64,000 nt of DNA from Peptoniphilus timonensis JC401 (lineage in GTDB: Bacteria > Bacillota > Clostridia > Tissierellales > Peptoniphilaceae): assembly GCF_000312025.1 (NCBI RefSeq), contig NZ_HE978595.1:46907-110906 (forward strand). Reading direction: 5' to 3'. Every line of letters starts with the position of its first letter. The first letter of the stretch is position 1. The notes beneath the pieces were generated by a model, which made no database searches, was not told where the DNA came from, and saw only the letters and a program-made list of their open reading frames with translations. Both the position numbers and the translations under genes were made by a program. Positions 19,044-28,874 of the stretch are shown piece after piece.

Positions 19044-19991
19044 TTATTTGCAGTTTGGAAATAATTCGTCAAAGTTTTTAAGAATTACATTTCCAATATC
19101 GTCTTGAGCATCAATTGTTGATCCACCAATGTGTGGAGTAACATAAAGTCTATCAAGTTCGAATAATTTATTTTCTACTGGTACATCTTGAGTGTCAAGT
19201 CCGCCAGAGCCAAGTTCGTTAGAAAGTGTATCTAAGTTTGCTCCACCTAGTTTGCCATTTTTGATGTATGTGTAAAGATCTTCTTCGTTTACAATTCCAC
19301 CACGTGCAGCGTTGATGATGCAAGCTCCGTCTTTCATTTTTTCAAATTCTTCTGCTGCAAATAAGTCCTTAGTGTCTGGAGTTAGTGGCATGTGAAGAGT
19401 TATAATATCAGATTCTTTTACAAGAGTATCGAAATCAACTAATTTAGCATAGTCAACTTTAATATCTTCTGGTTTTAAGAATGGGTCATAAGCAAGAACA
19501 TCCATGTGGAATACATTAGCTATTTCGCCAACTCTTCTACCAATTGCACCAAAACCACAAATTCCTAGAGTTTTGTTTCTAAGTTCTCTACCAATCCATC
19601 TGTATTTGTTCCAGATTCCACCCTTAACTTCGTTTTGAGCTTGTACAGAGTTTCTGTAAAGGTCTAACATTTTTGCAAAAACAAGTTCAGCAACTGCGTT
19701 TGCATTTTGTCCTGGAGAGTTTTTAACTGGAATATTTTTTTCCTTTGCATAGTCAAGGTCAATGTGGTTAGTTCCAGTTGAACCAACAAAAATTGCCTTT
19801 AAGTTTTTAGCAGCATCAAGAACTTCTTTGTTGATGAATGGGTCAACTCTCATGAATAAGAAATCATATGGTTCAATAATTTCTGCTAATTTTTCAGAAG
19901 TTGGAAGCATAACCTTATCAAGTTCAATACCTCTTTCTTCAAGTCCCTTGTCAATTAAATCTGACATGTAATCTACCATTAACGCTTTCAT
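19044..19991 (-). CDS. D-2-hydroxyacid dehydrogenase, NAD-dependent
   Basis: 315 residues. The family reduces 2-keto acids to D-2-hydroxy acids or the reverse. The Rossmann motif GICGFGAIGRRVGEIA is near 144, the catalytic Arg is in NAARGG near 230, the Glu in the stretch LDTLSNELGSGG near 255, and the catalytic His is in TPHIGGST near 284. SerA, LdhA and hydroxyisocaproate dehydrogenase types cannot be separated safely by eye. TAAGGAGG precedes the ATG. The codon choice (GCT, GGT, AAC rich) is smoother than in its neighbours, which suggests high expression. Confidence 0.9.
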   Translation of the reverse strand: MKALMVDYMSDLIDKGLEERGIELDKVMLPTSEKLAEIIEPYDFLFMRVDPFINKEVLDAAKNLKAIFVGSTGTNHIDLDYAKEKNIPVKNSPGQNANAVAELVFAKMLDLYRNSVQAQNEVKGGIWNKYRWIGRELRNKTLGICGFGAIGRRVGEIANVFHMDVLAYDPFLKPEDIKVDYAKLVDFDTLVKESDIITLHMPLTPDTKDLFAAEEFEKMKDGACIINAARGGIVNEEDLYTYIKNGKLGGANLDTLSNELGSGGLDTQDVPVENKLFELDRLYVTPHIGGSTIDAQDDIGNVILKNFDELFPNCK

Positions 19992-20098
19992 TTACATCCT
20001 CCTTAAAATTTTATGTACTTCGTTACATTTATATTTTAGTTGAAATTACTATCTTTTTCAAGTTCATTTAAGTTCTTAATTTAATTAATACTTTTCTT

Positions 20099-20159
20099 TA
20101 AAAAAGCCTTTGGAAAACCATTTTATATTTACTTAAAGTTAATGATTTATACAAAGGCT
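20099..20159 (-). terminator. probable terminator of the MATE exporter gene
   Basis: On the minus strand AGCCTTTG and CAAAGGCT form an 8-bp stem with a long loop, followed by six T. Confidence 0.65.
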
Positions 20160-20165
20160 AATAAT

Positions 20166-21536
20166 TTATTCTCTTATTTGTCTTTTTCTCAGCTCATCTA
20201 AAACTTTTTTTGCAAGGACAAAAGTAACTATAGCTGTTATAAAATCTGCCGTAGGCGGTGCATACAAAAGTCCCTTTACTCCAAATAAGTTTGCATAAAG
20301 ATAGGCAAAGGGAACTAAGAGAATAACTTGTCTTAATAGGGAAATTAAAATTCCTCTTTTTGCAAGCCCAATTGATGTCAAAAATCCCATAGTAACTGGC
20401 TGCACACCATTTAAAAATGTAAAGAAAAGCATAATTCTAAATAATTTTATGGCGAAGTCAAAATATAAGTCACTTCCTCCACCAAAGAGCATAATTATTT
20501 GCCTTGGAAAGACTTGGAAAATTACAAAGGAAAGTGATGAAATTATTAGTGAATACTTAATTGCAAGTTTGTAAACTTCCACTACTCTGTCATAATTTTT
20601 TGCACCATAGTTAAAAGAAGATATTGGTTGAAGTCCTTGTGAAAGTCCAATATTTATGCAGAAAAACACCATGCTTACCTTCATGACAATTCCCACTGCT
20701 GCAAGAGGAATATTAGAACCATATTCTGACAAGGATCCATAGTATCTGTAAAAATTATTCATAAGTATTTGCACAAAAAGTATTGCCACTTGGTTAAATC
20801 CACTTGCTGCACCAAGCCTTATAATATTAATCATCTTATCAAATTGAAATTCAAAATATTTTCCCTTTAAATCTACAGATTTAAAATGCCTTGTAAAATA
20901 AAATATTATCATTAAAAAAGAAAAAATCTGCCCAAGAACAGTTGCATAAGCTGCTCCAGCCATTCCCATTTTAAAGGTAAAAATAAAAATAGGGTCTAAA
21001 ATTAAATTTATGACAGCGCCCACTACCATAGAGTACATGGAATATTTTGGAGCTCCATCAGCTCTTATTAAAGTTGAGCCAACATTTACTAGAATTAAAA
21101 AAATAAAACCATAAGAAGTTATGGACACATATTCTATGGCATAATCCATAATTTCTTCTGTTGCCCCAAAAATTTTTAAGAAAGATCCCATAAATATATG
21201 AGTTATTATTGTAAAGATTAGGGCTGAAATTGTGGCAAGACTTATGGCATTTCTAATATAGTGACTTGCAAGTTCATCTTCTCCTCTTCCAAGGGAAATA
21301 TTAAAATTTGCAGCTCCACCAATTCCACACAAAAGTGCAAGAGCTGTACAAATTGTCACAAGAGGAAAGGCAACATTTGTAGCAGCATTTCCCAGCATTC
21401 CCACAGAGTTTCCAATAAAAATTTGGTCCACTATATTATAAAGAGAACTTACTATTAGTGCCAAAATACTTGGTATTGCAAACTTTATAAGTAACTTTTT
21501 TATATCTTCTCTTCCTAAAATATTTTCTTCTTTCAT
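20166..21536 (-). CDS. MATE-family multidrug/Na+ efflux transporter
   Basis: 456 residues with about twelve hydrophobic segments. MATE proteins export cationic drugs or metabolites using a Na+ or H+ gradient. The repeated-half pattern is visible: LIKFAIPSILALIVSSLYNIVDQIFIGN at the start, and GAASGFNQVAILFVQILMNN near the middle. SQGLQPISSFNYGAKNYDR near 310 is a strong family signature. The ATG is preceded by GGGAGATAA. It lies between two terminators, so it is probably a single-gene unit. Confidence 0.93.
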   Translation of the reverse strand: MKEENILGREDIKKLLIKFAIPSILALIVSSLYNIVDQIFIGNSVGMLGNAATNVAFPLVTICTALALLCGIGGAANFNISLGRGEDELASHYIRNAISLATISALIFTIITHIFMGSFLKIFGATEEIMDYAIEYVSITSYGFIFLILVNVGSTLIRADGAPKYSMYSMVVGAVINLILDPIFIFTFKMGMAGAAYATVLGQIFSFLMIIFYFTRHFKSVDLKGKYFEFQFDKMINIIRLGAASGFNQVAILFVQILMNNFYRYYGSLSEYGSNIPLAAVGIVMKVSMVFFCINIGLSQGLQPISSFNYGAKNYDRVVEVYKLAIKYSLIISSLSFVIFQVFPRQIIMLFGGGSDLYFDFAIKLFRIMLFFTFLNGVQPVTMGFLTSIGLAKRGILISLLRQVILLVPFAYLYANLFGVKGLLYAPPTADFITAIVTFVLAKKVLDELRKRQIRE

Positions 21537-21584
21537 ATATTATCTCCCATTTTATAAAAATCTTTAAAATTTTAAAATTAATTT

Positions 21585-21613
21585 AAAAAAATAAAAAGAC
21601 GCATCTGCGCCTT
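21585..21613 (-). terminator. rho-independent terminator of the TraX-family gene
   Basis: On the minus strand AAGGCGCA pairs with TGCGTCTT around GA, followed by a T-rich tract. Confidence 0.75.
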
Positions 21614-21623
21614 CGATTAAAAT

Positions 21624-22355
21624 TTAAATATTAAGATACATCCTCAAAAGTCCAAGTATAAAAAGATGCACTGGATAAAATAAATAATTAAAGATTTTAT
21701 TTTGTTTTCCTTTTTCACCATTATACATTATAGTGAGTCCAAATCCAAGTATTGACCAATATTCATTGATAATGCCTACATAGGCAAAAAACACCGAAGT
21801 AATAGGTTTATCGTAAAATATATAAAAGAAAAAAGTTGTCATAATGGCATGAAAGTCATAATCGCCTGATACAAAAGTTGATACAAAAAACATAATTATT
21901 AAAAGTGGAATAGAAAATAAAATCCAAAAATTCCCAAGTTTTTCTTCATATTTATTTCTAAATTCATCTAAGATCCAAATAGTTATAAGTGAAAGTGCAA
22001 GGGAAAACAAGACATTATTTAATCTAAATTCCAAAAAAACTTTTGAAGAGAACATATCGTAAGGTACTTCTGATATTACTGCAAAGAAAAGTAAGTTAAG
22101 TAAATACTTTTTCCTTGAGTGAGTCCTAAAAAATCCTTCCACTATAAAAAATGAAAATAGTGGAAAAGCAATGCGACCTAAAATATCAAAAAAAGAAGAA
22201 ATCTTTGATAAAGTACTTCCAACTTCAAGGTATGGCAAAATTATCGCCTTGTTTACATGGTCGATTAACATAGATATAAAGGCAATATATTTTAACTGTG
22301 CTCCATTTAAAATTTGAAATTTCTTTAATTTTTCATTAGTAAATCTTTTGTTCAT
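21624..22355 (-). CDS. TraX-family membrane protein
   Basis: 243 residues with about seven hydrophobic segments. The family signature is at the N-terminus: NGAQLKYIAFISMLIDHVNKA followed by LGRIAFPLFSFFIVEGFFRT, then SEVPYDMF. TraX of the F plasmid acetylates the N-terminus of conjugative pilin; chromosomal relatives in Firmicutes are presumed membrane O- or N-acyltransferases of unknown target. There are no conjugation genes nearby. The ATG follows AAAAGGACG. Confidence 0.85.
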   Translation of the reverse strand: MNKRFTNEKLKKFQILNGAQLKYIAFISMLIDHVNKAIILPYLEVGSTLSKISSFFDILGRIAFPLFSFFIVEGFFRTHSRKKYLLNLLFFAVISEVPYDMFSSKVFLEFRLNNVLFSLALSLITIWILDEFRNKYEEKLGNFWILFSIPLLIIMFFVSTFVSGDYDFHAIMTTFFFYIFYDKPITSVFFAYVGIINEYWSILGFGLTIMYNGEKGKQNKIFNYLFYPVHLFILGLLRMYLNI

Positions 22356-22718
22356 TTTTCGTCCTTTTGTTGTTATTTTTGCTTTTATCCAAAATAAAAA
22401 TTGTATTTTAAAAGTACAATTATTTTACTATATCTTTCTAATTTTAAAAATAATTTTTTTAAAAATCCTAAAATCAGCCTAACAAGTCATAAATTTAATT
22501 TAAAATATTTTTGTTTTTAATTCCTTTCAAATACATCATTTCGATATACATAATACAACCGTTTTCAGATTTTTACTATTTGAATTTTTATCCAAGTTAA
22601 TTCCCTATTTCAACTTATTATTAGATTGACATTTTCTTTTTATTATTGTACTATTAAATCATCAAATAAACATTTTCATAGTGTTTCGTTTATTTGAATA
22701 ATGTCAAGGAGGTATATT
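22356..22718. other. divergent region between the TraX-like gene and the TRAP operon
   Basis: About 360 bp of AT-rich sequence. It carries the TRAP operon promoter at 22626-22654 and presumably the promoter of the TraX-like gene. I see no ORF or clear RNA structure. Confidence 0.5.
22626..22654 (+). promoter_or_regulatory. promoter of the TAXI-TRAP transporter operon
   Basis: A perfect -35 TTGACA at 22626-22631, a 17-base spacer and TACTAT at 22649-22654. The start codon is about 65 bases further on. Confidence 0.8.
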
Positions 22719-23783
22719 ATGACAAAGAAAAAATTTACGACATTGATCATGCTTATTGCTTTGGTTACACTTACGCTAACAGCGTGTGGTGGTGGCGAAA
22801 ATGCAAAGAAAGAAGAAACTGCAAACGCTACTAAGACTGAAGAAAACGCTAAGACAGAAGAATCTACTGGTGAAATGACTGCTGAAGGCCTAATGGAAAC
22901 AAAGGGCGGATTTATGTCAGTTGCAACTGGTGGTACTGGTGGTACATATTACCCACTAGGTGGAGCACTATCTAACATTCTTAACAATGCAGGTGTTGAC
23001 TACACAGCAACTGCACAAGCTACTGGTGCTTCTAAGGAAAACGTAGAACTTGTTACTAGAGGAGACGCAGAAATCGCATTTATTCAAAACGACGTTGCTT
23101 ACTATGCAGTAAACGGCACTGATATCTTTGAAGGACAAAAGAAACCTAGTCTAAAAGGACTATGCTGTCTATATCCTGAAATAGTACAAATCGTTGCTTC
23201 TGATTCATCTGGAATCAAAACTATAGATGATCTTAAAGGCAAGAAAGTTGCTGTTGGTGCTCCAGGATCTGGTGTTGAAGTAAACGTTAAACAAATTCTT
23301 GATATTCACGGAATTTCTTATGACGATTTAGGAAAAGTAGATTACTTATCTTTCGCAGAAGCTGCTGACCAAATTAAATCTGGTCAAATTGATGCAACTT
23401 TCTTAACTGCAGCTATCCCATCTTCAGCTATTACTGAACTTGCAACAACTCACGATGTTCACCTAGTTCCAATTGCAGAAGATAAAGCTGAAGCTTTAAT
23501 CGAAAAATATCCTTTCTATGTTAACCTACACATCACTCCTACAGAATACAAGGGACAAGACCAAGAAATCTCTGTAGTAGCTGTTCAATCAATGCTTGCT
23601 GTTGATGAACAAATGGCTGAAGAAGATGCTTATAACATTGTAAAACTATTATTTGAAAACCTTGATACTATGAAAGAATCTCACGCTAGAGGTGGCGACA
23701 TCGCTCTTGATAAGGCTCTTGATGGTATGAGTATTGAACTTCACAAAGGTGCACAAAAATATTTTGACGAAGTTAAAAAATAA
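22719..23783 (+). CDS. TRAP transporter solute-binding lipoprotein, TAXI family
   Basis: 354 residues from the ATG at 22719, supported by AAGGAGG. The N-terminus is a lipoprotein signal with lipobox LTAC, then a Lys/Glu/Thr-rich linker to about residue 55. The binding domain starts with MSVATGGTGGTYYPLGGALS, the TAXI signature, and includes DAEIAFIQNDVAYYA and VGAPGSGVEV. TAXI proteins deliver substrate to a fused TRAP permease; known substrates of relatives include glutamate and other dicarboxylates. It is the first gene of a three-gene operon. Codon use suggests strong expression, and its stop overlaps the next start (TAATG). Confidence 0.95.
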   Translation: MTKKKFTTLIMLIALVTLTLTACGGGENAKKEETANATKTEENAKTEESTGEMTAEGLMETKGGFMSVATGGTGGTYYPLGGALSNILNNAGVDYTATAQATGASKENVELVTRGDAEIAFIQNDVAYYAVNGTDIFEGQKKPSLKGLCCLYPEIVQIVASDSSGIKTIDDLKGKKVAVGAPGSGVEVNVKQILDIHGISYDDLGKVDYLSFAEAADQIKSGQIDATFLTAAIPSSAITELATTHDVHLVPIAEDKAEALIEKYPFYVNLHITPTEYKGQDQEISVVAVQSMLAVDEQMAEEDAYNIVKLLFENLDTMKESHARGGDIALDKALDGMSIELHKGAQKYFDEVKK

Positions 23784-24312
23784 TGAATGGTAGAAATAAA
23801 GAGGGCATTGGAAAGATTTTATTCTTTCCAATTCTCTTTATTATATTAGTTTTTTTATTTTATCCTTTGTAAAAATAGATGCAATAATAATCAAATCTTA
23901 TTTTAATAAAGATCTATTAAAGATTGAACATTTAAAGGATAAAGAAAGGTTCGGCATAGTATATACACATTCAGTTGAAAGATCAGAAACCAGCGAATGG
24001 TATGAAGTCCGTGACGGAAAACTAATATTAATGGAACAAAGATATAGAGATCAGGGTGCAGGTCTTCCTGTTAATTTAATCTACAAATTCAAGTATGCTG
24101 AAGACGGAAGTTTTTGTCTATATGATATGAATGTTCCCTTTGAAACTGTTATTTATAGAACAGGAGCAGTCATAGCTAATCACAAACTTGTAATTAATGG
24201 AAAAACTACTCCCTTCTTAGAATTTTCTGAGCCTAGAGAAGCTTTAGAATTTTCTACCGAACACATTTCACTTTTGGATTACGCACTAAGGAGGTGCCAA
24301 ATTGAGCGATAA
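23783..24312 (+). pseudogene. DUF1850 protein of the TAXI-TRAP operon, frameshifted
   Basis: The ATG at 23783, overlapping the previous stop, encodes an N-terminal membrane segment (KILFFPILFIILVFLFY) but stops at about 23870. The remainder, in another frame, reads FGIVYTHSVERSETSEWYEV, ILMEQRYRDQGAGLPVN and STEHISLLDYALRRC, the typical DUF1850 pattern. One extra T in the T7 run near 23850-23856 would join them into 176 residues. DUF1850 proteins sit between TAXI binding-protein and TRAP permease genes in many genomes; they are probably small membrane-attached accessory subunits. Its end overlaps the TRAP permease start by 11 bases. Confidence 0.82.
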
Positions 24313-26359
24313 TGATAAAAAATTAAATGAAAACCTAGAAAATGAAAACACGACTACAGAAAACACTACTGAAAATAATGTTAAGTCTGCAGAAGAACTA
24401 GGTACTATGAATGTTGACGAGTTAATGGAACAATACGACCTTGAAACTAGTAAACTTCGTAAGTTAACTGGCAAGGTTGCATTATTCATTACAATCGTTG
24501 CAATATTAATGTCTGCCTTCCATCTATTTACAGCATGGAATGGTACACTTTTAGCTATGAAGCAAAGATCACTTCACTTAATCTTTGCCTTTACTCTTGG
24601 CTTTGCCCTATATCCTGGATTTAAAAAATCATCTAAAGATAAAATTGATATTTTAGATTGGATATTAATGGCTCTATCAATTTTTGTTTGGGGCTACATA
24701 TTCTTTAACGTAGAAGAAATCGCCTTAAAGGGTGGTCAAATGTCATCATTTGACATGGTAATGGGTGTTTTAGCAGTTCTCCTTACTCTTGAAGTTACAA
24801 GAAGAGTTGTTGGACCAGAACTTCCAATTGTTACCATAGTGTTCCTACTATTTGCATATTTTGGTAGAAGCTTGCCAGGCGTTTTTGCCCACAGAGGCTT
24901 TAATATAACTAGAATTGTTTCTCATATGTACATGACTACAGAAGGTATTATGGGTACACCACTTGGAGTATCTTCTACATTTGTATTTATGTTTATCTTA
25001 TTTGGATCGTTCCTAGATAAAACTGGCGTTGGTGAATTCTTTATAGACTTTGCCTATGCTCTTACTGGTTCTACAAGATCAGGTCCAGCAATGACATCAG
25101 TATTATCTTCAGGACTTATGGGTTCTATCTCAGGATCATCTGTTGCAAATACAGTTACTACTGGTGCTTTTACAATTCCTCTAATGAAATCTGTTGGATA
25201 CAAACCTCACTATGCAGGTGCCGTTGAAGCTACTGCATCAACTGGTGGACAAATAATGCCTCCAGTAATGGGTGCTGCTGCTTTTATCATGGCAGACTTC
25301 ACAGGTTTCCCATATATTTCAATTGTTAAAGCTGCTATTATCCCAGCTGTTCTATATTATATAGCTGTTGGTACAATGGTTCACTTAGAAGCTTGTAAAC
25401 TTGGACTAAAGGGAATGCCTAGAGAATCCCTTCCAAAGGTTTCAAATATTTTAAGAAAACAAGGTTACTTAACTTTACCTCTAATTGCTATTATCTTTAT
25501 GTTGGTTAAACAATTTCCGCCAACAATGGCTGCTTTAACTGGTATTGTTATTGGTGTTATCGTTGCTTTTGCAGCATCACTTATTAAAAAAGACGATTCC
25601 TTTACTCCAAAAGATATACTTGGAGCAATGGAAGCAGGTGCTAAGGGTGCCGTTGGTGTAGCTTGTGCCTGTGCATGTGCCGGTATGATCGTAGGTGTTG
25701 TAACACTTACAGGTTTCGGTCTTAAAATCGCAGAAGTTATTGTATTAATTGCTAAAGGTAAACTTATACCTACACTACTTCTTACAATGGTTTCTTCAAT
25801 TATACTTGGAATGGGACTTCCAACTACTGCAAAATATATAGTTCTTGCAACAATGGCTGTTCCAGCAATAACAAAACTTGGTGTAAACCTAATGTCAGCT
25901 CACTTATTTATCCTATACTTTGGTGTAGTTGCTGACGTTACTCCTCCAGTTGCCCTAGCAGCTTACGCAGGAGCAGGTATTGCAGGTGCTAACTCAATGA
26001 AGACTGGTTTCCAAGCCTTTAAACTTGCAATTGGTGCCTTTATAATACCTTACATCTTCGTTATAAATCCAAACTTAATTATGGTTGACTCAGTTGTGGG
26101 AACAACAGTAAACTGGCTTCCAATAACATCAGCATTACCAACAATTGTAACAGCACTTATTGGTACTGTCTGCTTGGCAGGTACAGTAGAATCTTACCTA
26201 TTTGGAAATCTAAGAATTTGGCAAAGAGTTATCCTACTTGGAGCTGCCTTTGCACTTCTTGATCCAAAACTTTTAACAGATGCAATTGGCTTAGGCGCTT
26301 TAGCAATAATCTTTGTTACTCAAAGACTTTTAAACAAGGATAAACCAGCTGCAGCATAA
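24302..26359 (+). CDS. TRAP transporter fused permease (4TM-12TM)
   Basis: 685 residues. The start is TTG at 24302, six bases after GGAGG; the first about 60 residues are acidic and cytoplasmic (NENLENENTTTENTTENNV). A small-subunit-like part with four membrane segments spans about 58-170, then a DctM-like large part with many segments to the end. Large-subunit signatures include SSGLMGSISGSSVANTVTTG, ASTGGQIMPPVMGAAAFIMA and GMGLPTTAKYIVLAT. It uses the Na+ gradient to import the solute delivered by the TAXI protein encoded two genes upstream. A terminator follows about 30 bases after the stop. Confidence 0.95.
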   Translation: MSDNDKKLNENLENENTTTENTTENNVKSAEELGTMNVDELMEQYDLETSKLRKLTGKVALFITIVAILMSAFHLFTAWNGTLLAMKQRSLHLIFAFTLGFALYPGFKKSSKDKIDILDWILMALSIFVWGYIFFNVEEIALKGGQMSSFDMVMGVLAVLLTLEVTRRVVGPELPIVTIVFLLFAYFGRSLPGVFAHRGFNITRIVSHMYMTTEGIMGTPLGVSSTFVFMFILFGSFLDKTGVGEFFIDFAYALTGSTRSGPAMTSVLSSGLMGSISGSSVANTVTTGAFTIPLMKSVGYKPHYAGAVEATASTGGQIMPPVMGAAAFIMADFTGFPYISIVKAAIIPAVLYYIAVGTMVHLEACKLGLKGMPRESLPKVSNILRKQGYLTLPLIAIIFMLVKQFPPTMAALTGIVIGVIVAFAASLIKKDDSFTPKDILGAMEAGAKGAVGVACACACAGMIVGVVTLTGFGLKIAEVIVLIAKGKLIPTLLLTMVSSIILGMGLPTTAKYIVLATMAVPAITKLGVNLMSAHLFILYFGVVADVTPPVALAAYAGAGIAGANSMKTGFQAFKLAIGAFIIPYIFVINPNLIMVDSVVGTTVNWLPITSALPTIVTALIGTVCLAGTVESYLFGNLRIWQRVILLGAAFALLDPKLLTDAIGLGALAIIFVTQRLLNKDKPAAA

Positions 26360-26391
26360 AACTAATTATCTTTAAATTTATTAAATCATAC

Positions 26392-26429
26392 AAAAAAGAG
26401 GTTACATATTATATATAGCCTCTTTTTTT
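26392..26429 (+). terminator. rho-independent terminator of the TAXI-TRAP operon
   Basis: AAAAAAGAGG pairs with CCTCTTTTTT around an AT-rich loop and continues into T. Confidence 0.85.
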
Positions 26430-26574
26430 ATACTATTTTTCATTTTAAATTTATTTTCAATTAATTTTATAGCTGAAAATTATTTCCTTTAAAAATATAT
26501 AAATACTATTAAAATTTGAAAAATTCTTTATACTTCAATATATTTATAATCTTTATACTTTAATATTTTTATAC

Positions 26575-26607
26575 TTACAAAAAATCGACAAGAAAATCCT
26601 GCCGATT
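26575..26607 (-). terminator. rho-independent terminator of proBA
   Basis: On the minus strand AATCGGCA pairs with TGTCGATT (one wobble) and is followed by six T. It is about 90 bases after the proA stop. Confidence 0.7.
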
Positions 26608-26695
26608 AATTTATGCTATTTAATTTTACTTCTTTTATCTTTAACTTTTTTATGAAAATTATCTTCTCAAAATAATTGTCAAAAATAAATAAATT

Positions 26696-27952
26696 TTATT
26701 TTCTATATTCACCATGACCAAATATTATATACTTGTAGCTAACTAACTCTTCTAAGCCCACTGGTCCTCTGGCGTGAAGCTTTTGTGTTGATATACCTAG
26801 TTCTGCACCCTTTCCAAATTCTCCCCCATCTGTAAATCTTGTTGAAGCATTTACATATACACAAGCTGAATCCACTTCTTCCAAGAATTTTATTGCCTTA
26901 TCATAGGATTTTGTCAAAATTGATTCAGAATGACCTGTTGAATACTTTCTAATGTGATCAATTGCTTCTTCCACATTATCTACAGTCTTTACAGAAAATT
27001 CATAGTCTAAGTATTCTCTTGCGTAGTCATCTTCTTCTGCTTTTAGAGCATTTTTAAATTTAGGAAGGGCATTTTCATCTGCGTGAACTTTTATATTGTA
27101 TTTTTCTACAACTTCATTTAAAAGTTTATAAAATTCATCTGGAAGATTTTTATTTAAAACAAGAGATTCCACTGCATTGCAAACTCCAATTCTTTGAGTT
27201 TTTGCATTTTCTATAATTTTTACTGCATTTTCAATATCGGCATCTTCATCTACATATATGTGGCAATTGCCCACACCTGTTTCTATTACAGGTACTTTTG
27301 CATTTTCCACAACTGAATTAATAAGTGATGCTGAACCTCTTGGTAAAAGTAAATCTACATAACCCTTTAATTGCATAAGTTCCTTAGAAGATTCTCTAGA
27401 AGTATCTTTTACTATTTGCACAAAATTTTCATCGTAGCCAGCATTTTTTATTCCAAGTCTTATAGCATCTGCTATGGCTATGTTAGAATTTATAGATTCC
27501 TTGCCGCCACGAAGAATTATGGCACTTGAAGCCTTTAGAGATAAAATTGCTGCATCAAGAGTTACATTAGGTCTTGATTCATAAATAATTGCAATGACTC
27601 CCATTGGGACAGTTTTTTTGCCAATTAAAAGTCCTGCACTATTTTCTTCCATAGATAGGACTTTTCCAACTGGATCCTTAAAGTCAATTACTTCATCAAT
27701 CGACTTTGCCATTGCATCTAATCTTTCATCAGTCAAAAGAAGTCTATCAATTAGACCTTCTGGCATATTATTTTCTCTTCCATTTTTGATGTCCTCTTCA
27801 TTGGCTTTTAAAATATTTTCTCTTTCGCTAATGAGGGCATTCTTTATTTCAAGAAGCATTTTATTTTTTTCACCAGTTTTTAATTTTTTTAGCTTGTAAG
27901 AAGCTTCTTTGGCAATTTTGCCAAGTTCTTTAACACTTAAAATATGTTCCAA
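26696..27952 (-). CDS. proA: gamma-glutamyl phosphate reductase
   Basis: 418 residues, normal length. It reduces gamma-glutamyl phosphate to glutamate semialdehyde with NADPH, the second step of proline synthesis. The aldehyde-dehydrogenase fold shows MGVIAIIYESRPNVT near 118, the catalytic Cys in RIGVCNAVESLV near 255, FTDGGEFGKGAELGIST near 372 and KLHARGPVGLEELVSYKY near the end. The start is TTG with GGAG upstream, inside the last codons of proB (23-base overlap), so the two are translationally coupled. Confidence 0.96.
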   Translation of the reverse strand: MEHILSVKELGKIAKEASYKLKKLKTGEKNKMLLEIKNALISERENILKANEEDIKNGRENNMPEGLIDRLLLTDERLDAMAKSIDEVIDFKDPVGKVLSMEENSAGLLIGKKTVPMGVIAIIYESRPNVTLDAAILSLKASSAIILRGGKESINSNIAIADAIRLGIKNAGYDENFVQIVKDTSRESSKELMQLKGYVDLLLPRGSASLINSVVENAKVPVIETGVGNCHIYVDEDADIENAVKIIENAKTQRIGVCNAVESLVLNKNLPDEFYKLLNEVVEKYNIKVHADENALPKFKNALKAEEDDYAREYLDYEFSVKTVDNVEEAIDHIRKYSTGHSESILTKSYDKAIKFLEEVDSACVYVNASTRFTDGGEFGKGAELGISTQKLHARGPVGLEELVSYKYIIFGHGEYRK

Positions 27953-28712
27953 TTTCTTCTCCTTTAACTATATCTCTAATTATTTTCATTTTTTCTCCAG
28001 ATCCAATTACAACTTCTATGTCCTTTTCTATGGCTAGCTTTGCTGCTTTAATCTTTGTGTACATGCCACCTGTACCAAGATTTGAATCAGTTTCCTTTGC
28101 CATCCCCTCAACGTCTTCAATATTTTCGACTTCATGAATTATTTTTGCATCATGATTCTTTCTTGGATCATCTGTATAAAGACCTTCTATATCTGTAAGC
28201 ATTATAAGTAAATCCGCATCAATCATCCTTGCAATTACTGCAGAAAGGGTGTCATTGTCACCAAACTTAATTTCGTAAGTAGAAATTGTGTCGTTTTCAT
28301 TTATTATAGGAATTACACTCATTTCTTGAAGTTTTTCAAAGGTGTTTTTTGCATTTACCCTCATCTCATCGTCTTTTTCTATAGTTCTCGTAAGAAGAAC
28401 TTGGGCAGAATTGTAGCCATAGGACACAAGTGATCTGTCATAAATATTTGTAAGAGCAACTTGACCAACTGCTGCTGCAGCTTGTTTATCTGAGGTTTCC
28501 TTTGGTCTTTCTTTTAAATTTAATTTGGCACGTCCTGCTGCAATAGCACCAGAGGAAACAAGGACAACATCATATCCTTGATTTTTTAAGTTTGCTATTT
28601 CAAAGCAGAGTTCGTCAATTTTTTGCAAATTAATTTTTCCGTTGTCGTGAGTTATAGAAGAGGATCCAACTTTTATCACGATTTTCTTTATTTTTCTTGA
28701 AAATTTTCTCAT
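27930..28712 (-). CDS. proB: glutamate 5-kinase, short form without a PUA domain
   Basis: 260 residues from the ATG at 28712, which has AAGGTGG five bases upstream; an in-frame GTG at 28721 lies within that site. It phosphorylates the gamma-carboxyl of glutamate. Kinase motifs are VIKVGSSSIT near 11, VSSGAIAAGRAKL near 50, NENDTIS near 136, FGDNDTLSAVIARMIDADLLIMLTD near 147 and LGTGGMYTKIKAAKLA near 210. Many ProB enzymes are about 370 residues with a C-terminal RNA-binding-like PUA domain; that domain is absent here. First gene of the proBA operon. Confidence 0.95.
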   Translation of the reverse strand: MRKFSRKIKKIVIKVGSSSITHDNGKINLQKIDELCFEIANLKNQGYDVVLVSSGAIAAGRAKLNLKERPKETSDKQAAAAVGQVALTNIYDRSLVSYGYNSAQVLLTRTIEKDDEMRVNAKNTFEKLQEMSVIPIINENDTISTYEIKFGDNDTLSAVIARMIDADLLIMLTDIEGLYTDDPRKNHDAKIIHEVENIEDVEGMAKETDSNLGTGGMYTKIKAAKLAIEKDIEVVIGSGEKMKIIRDIVKGEEIGTYFKC

Positions 28713-28874
28713 TTCAACCACCTTAGATATAATATACTTGAAAATTGCACTTTAGTAAATATTTTTTAGCATTTGTCAGCTAAAAGTTATTTTTAAATAA
28801 ATAAGCTTAGTATTTTAAATTTCCTCTACCCTGTATTTTCCCTTATGCTATAATATTCTTGGAGTGTGATTATT

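Larger units (their letters stand above)
26360..26695. other. convergent intergenic region with two terminators
   Basis: This region between the TRAP operon and proA holds one terminator for each strand (26392-26429 and 26575-26607). The rest is extremely AT-rich with repeated TATACTT-like words near 26520-26575. No gene is visible. Confidence 0.5.
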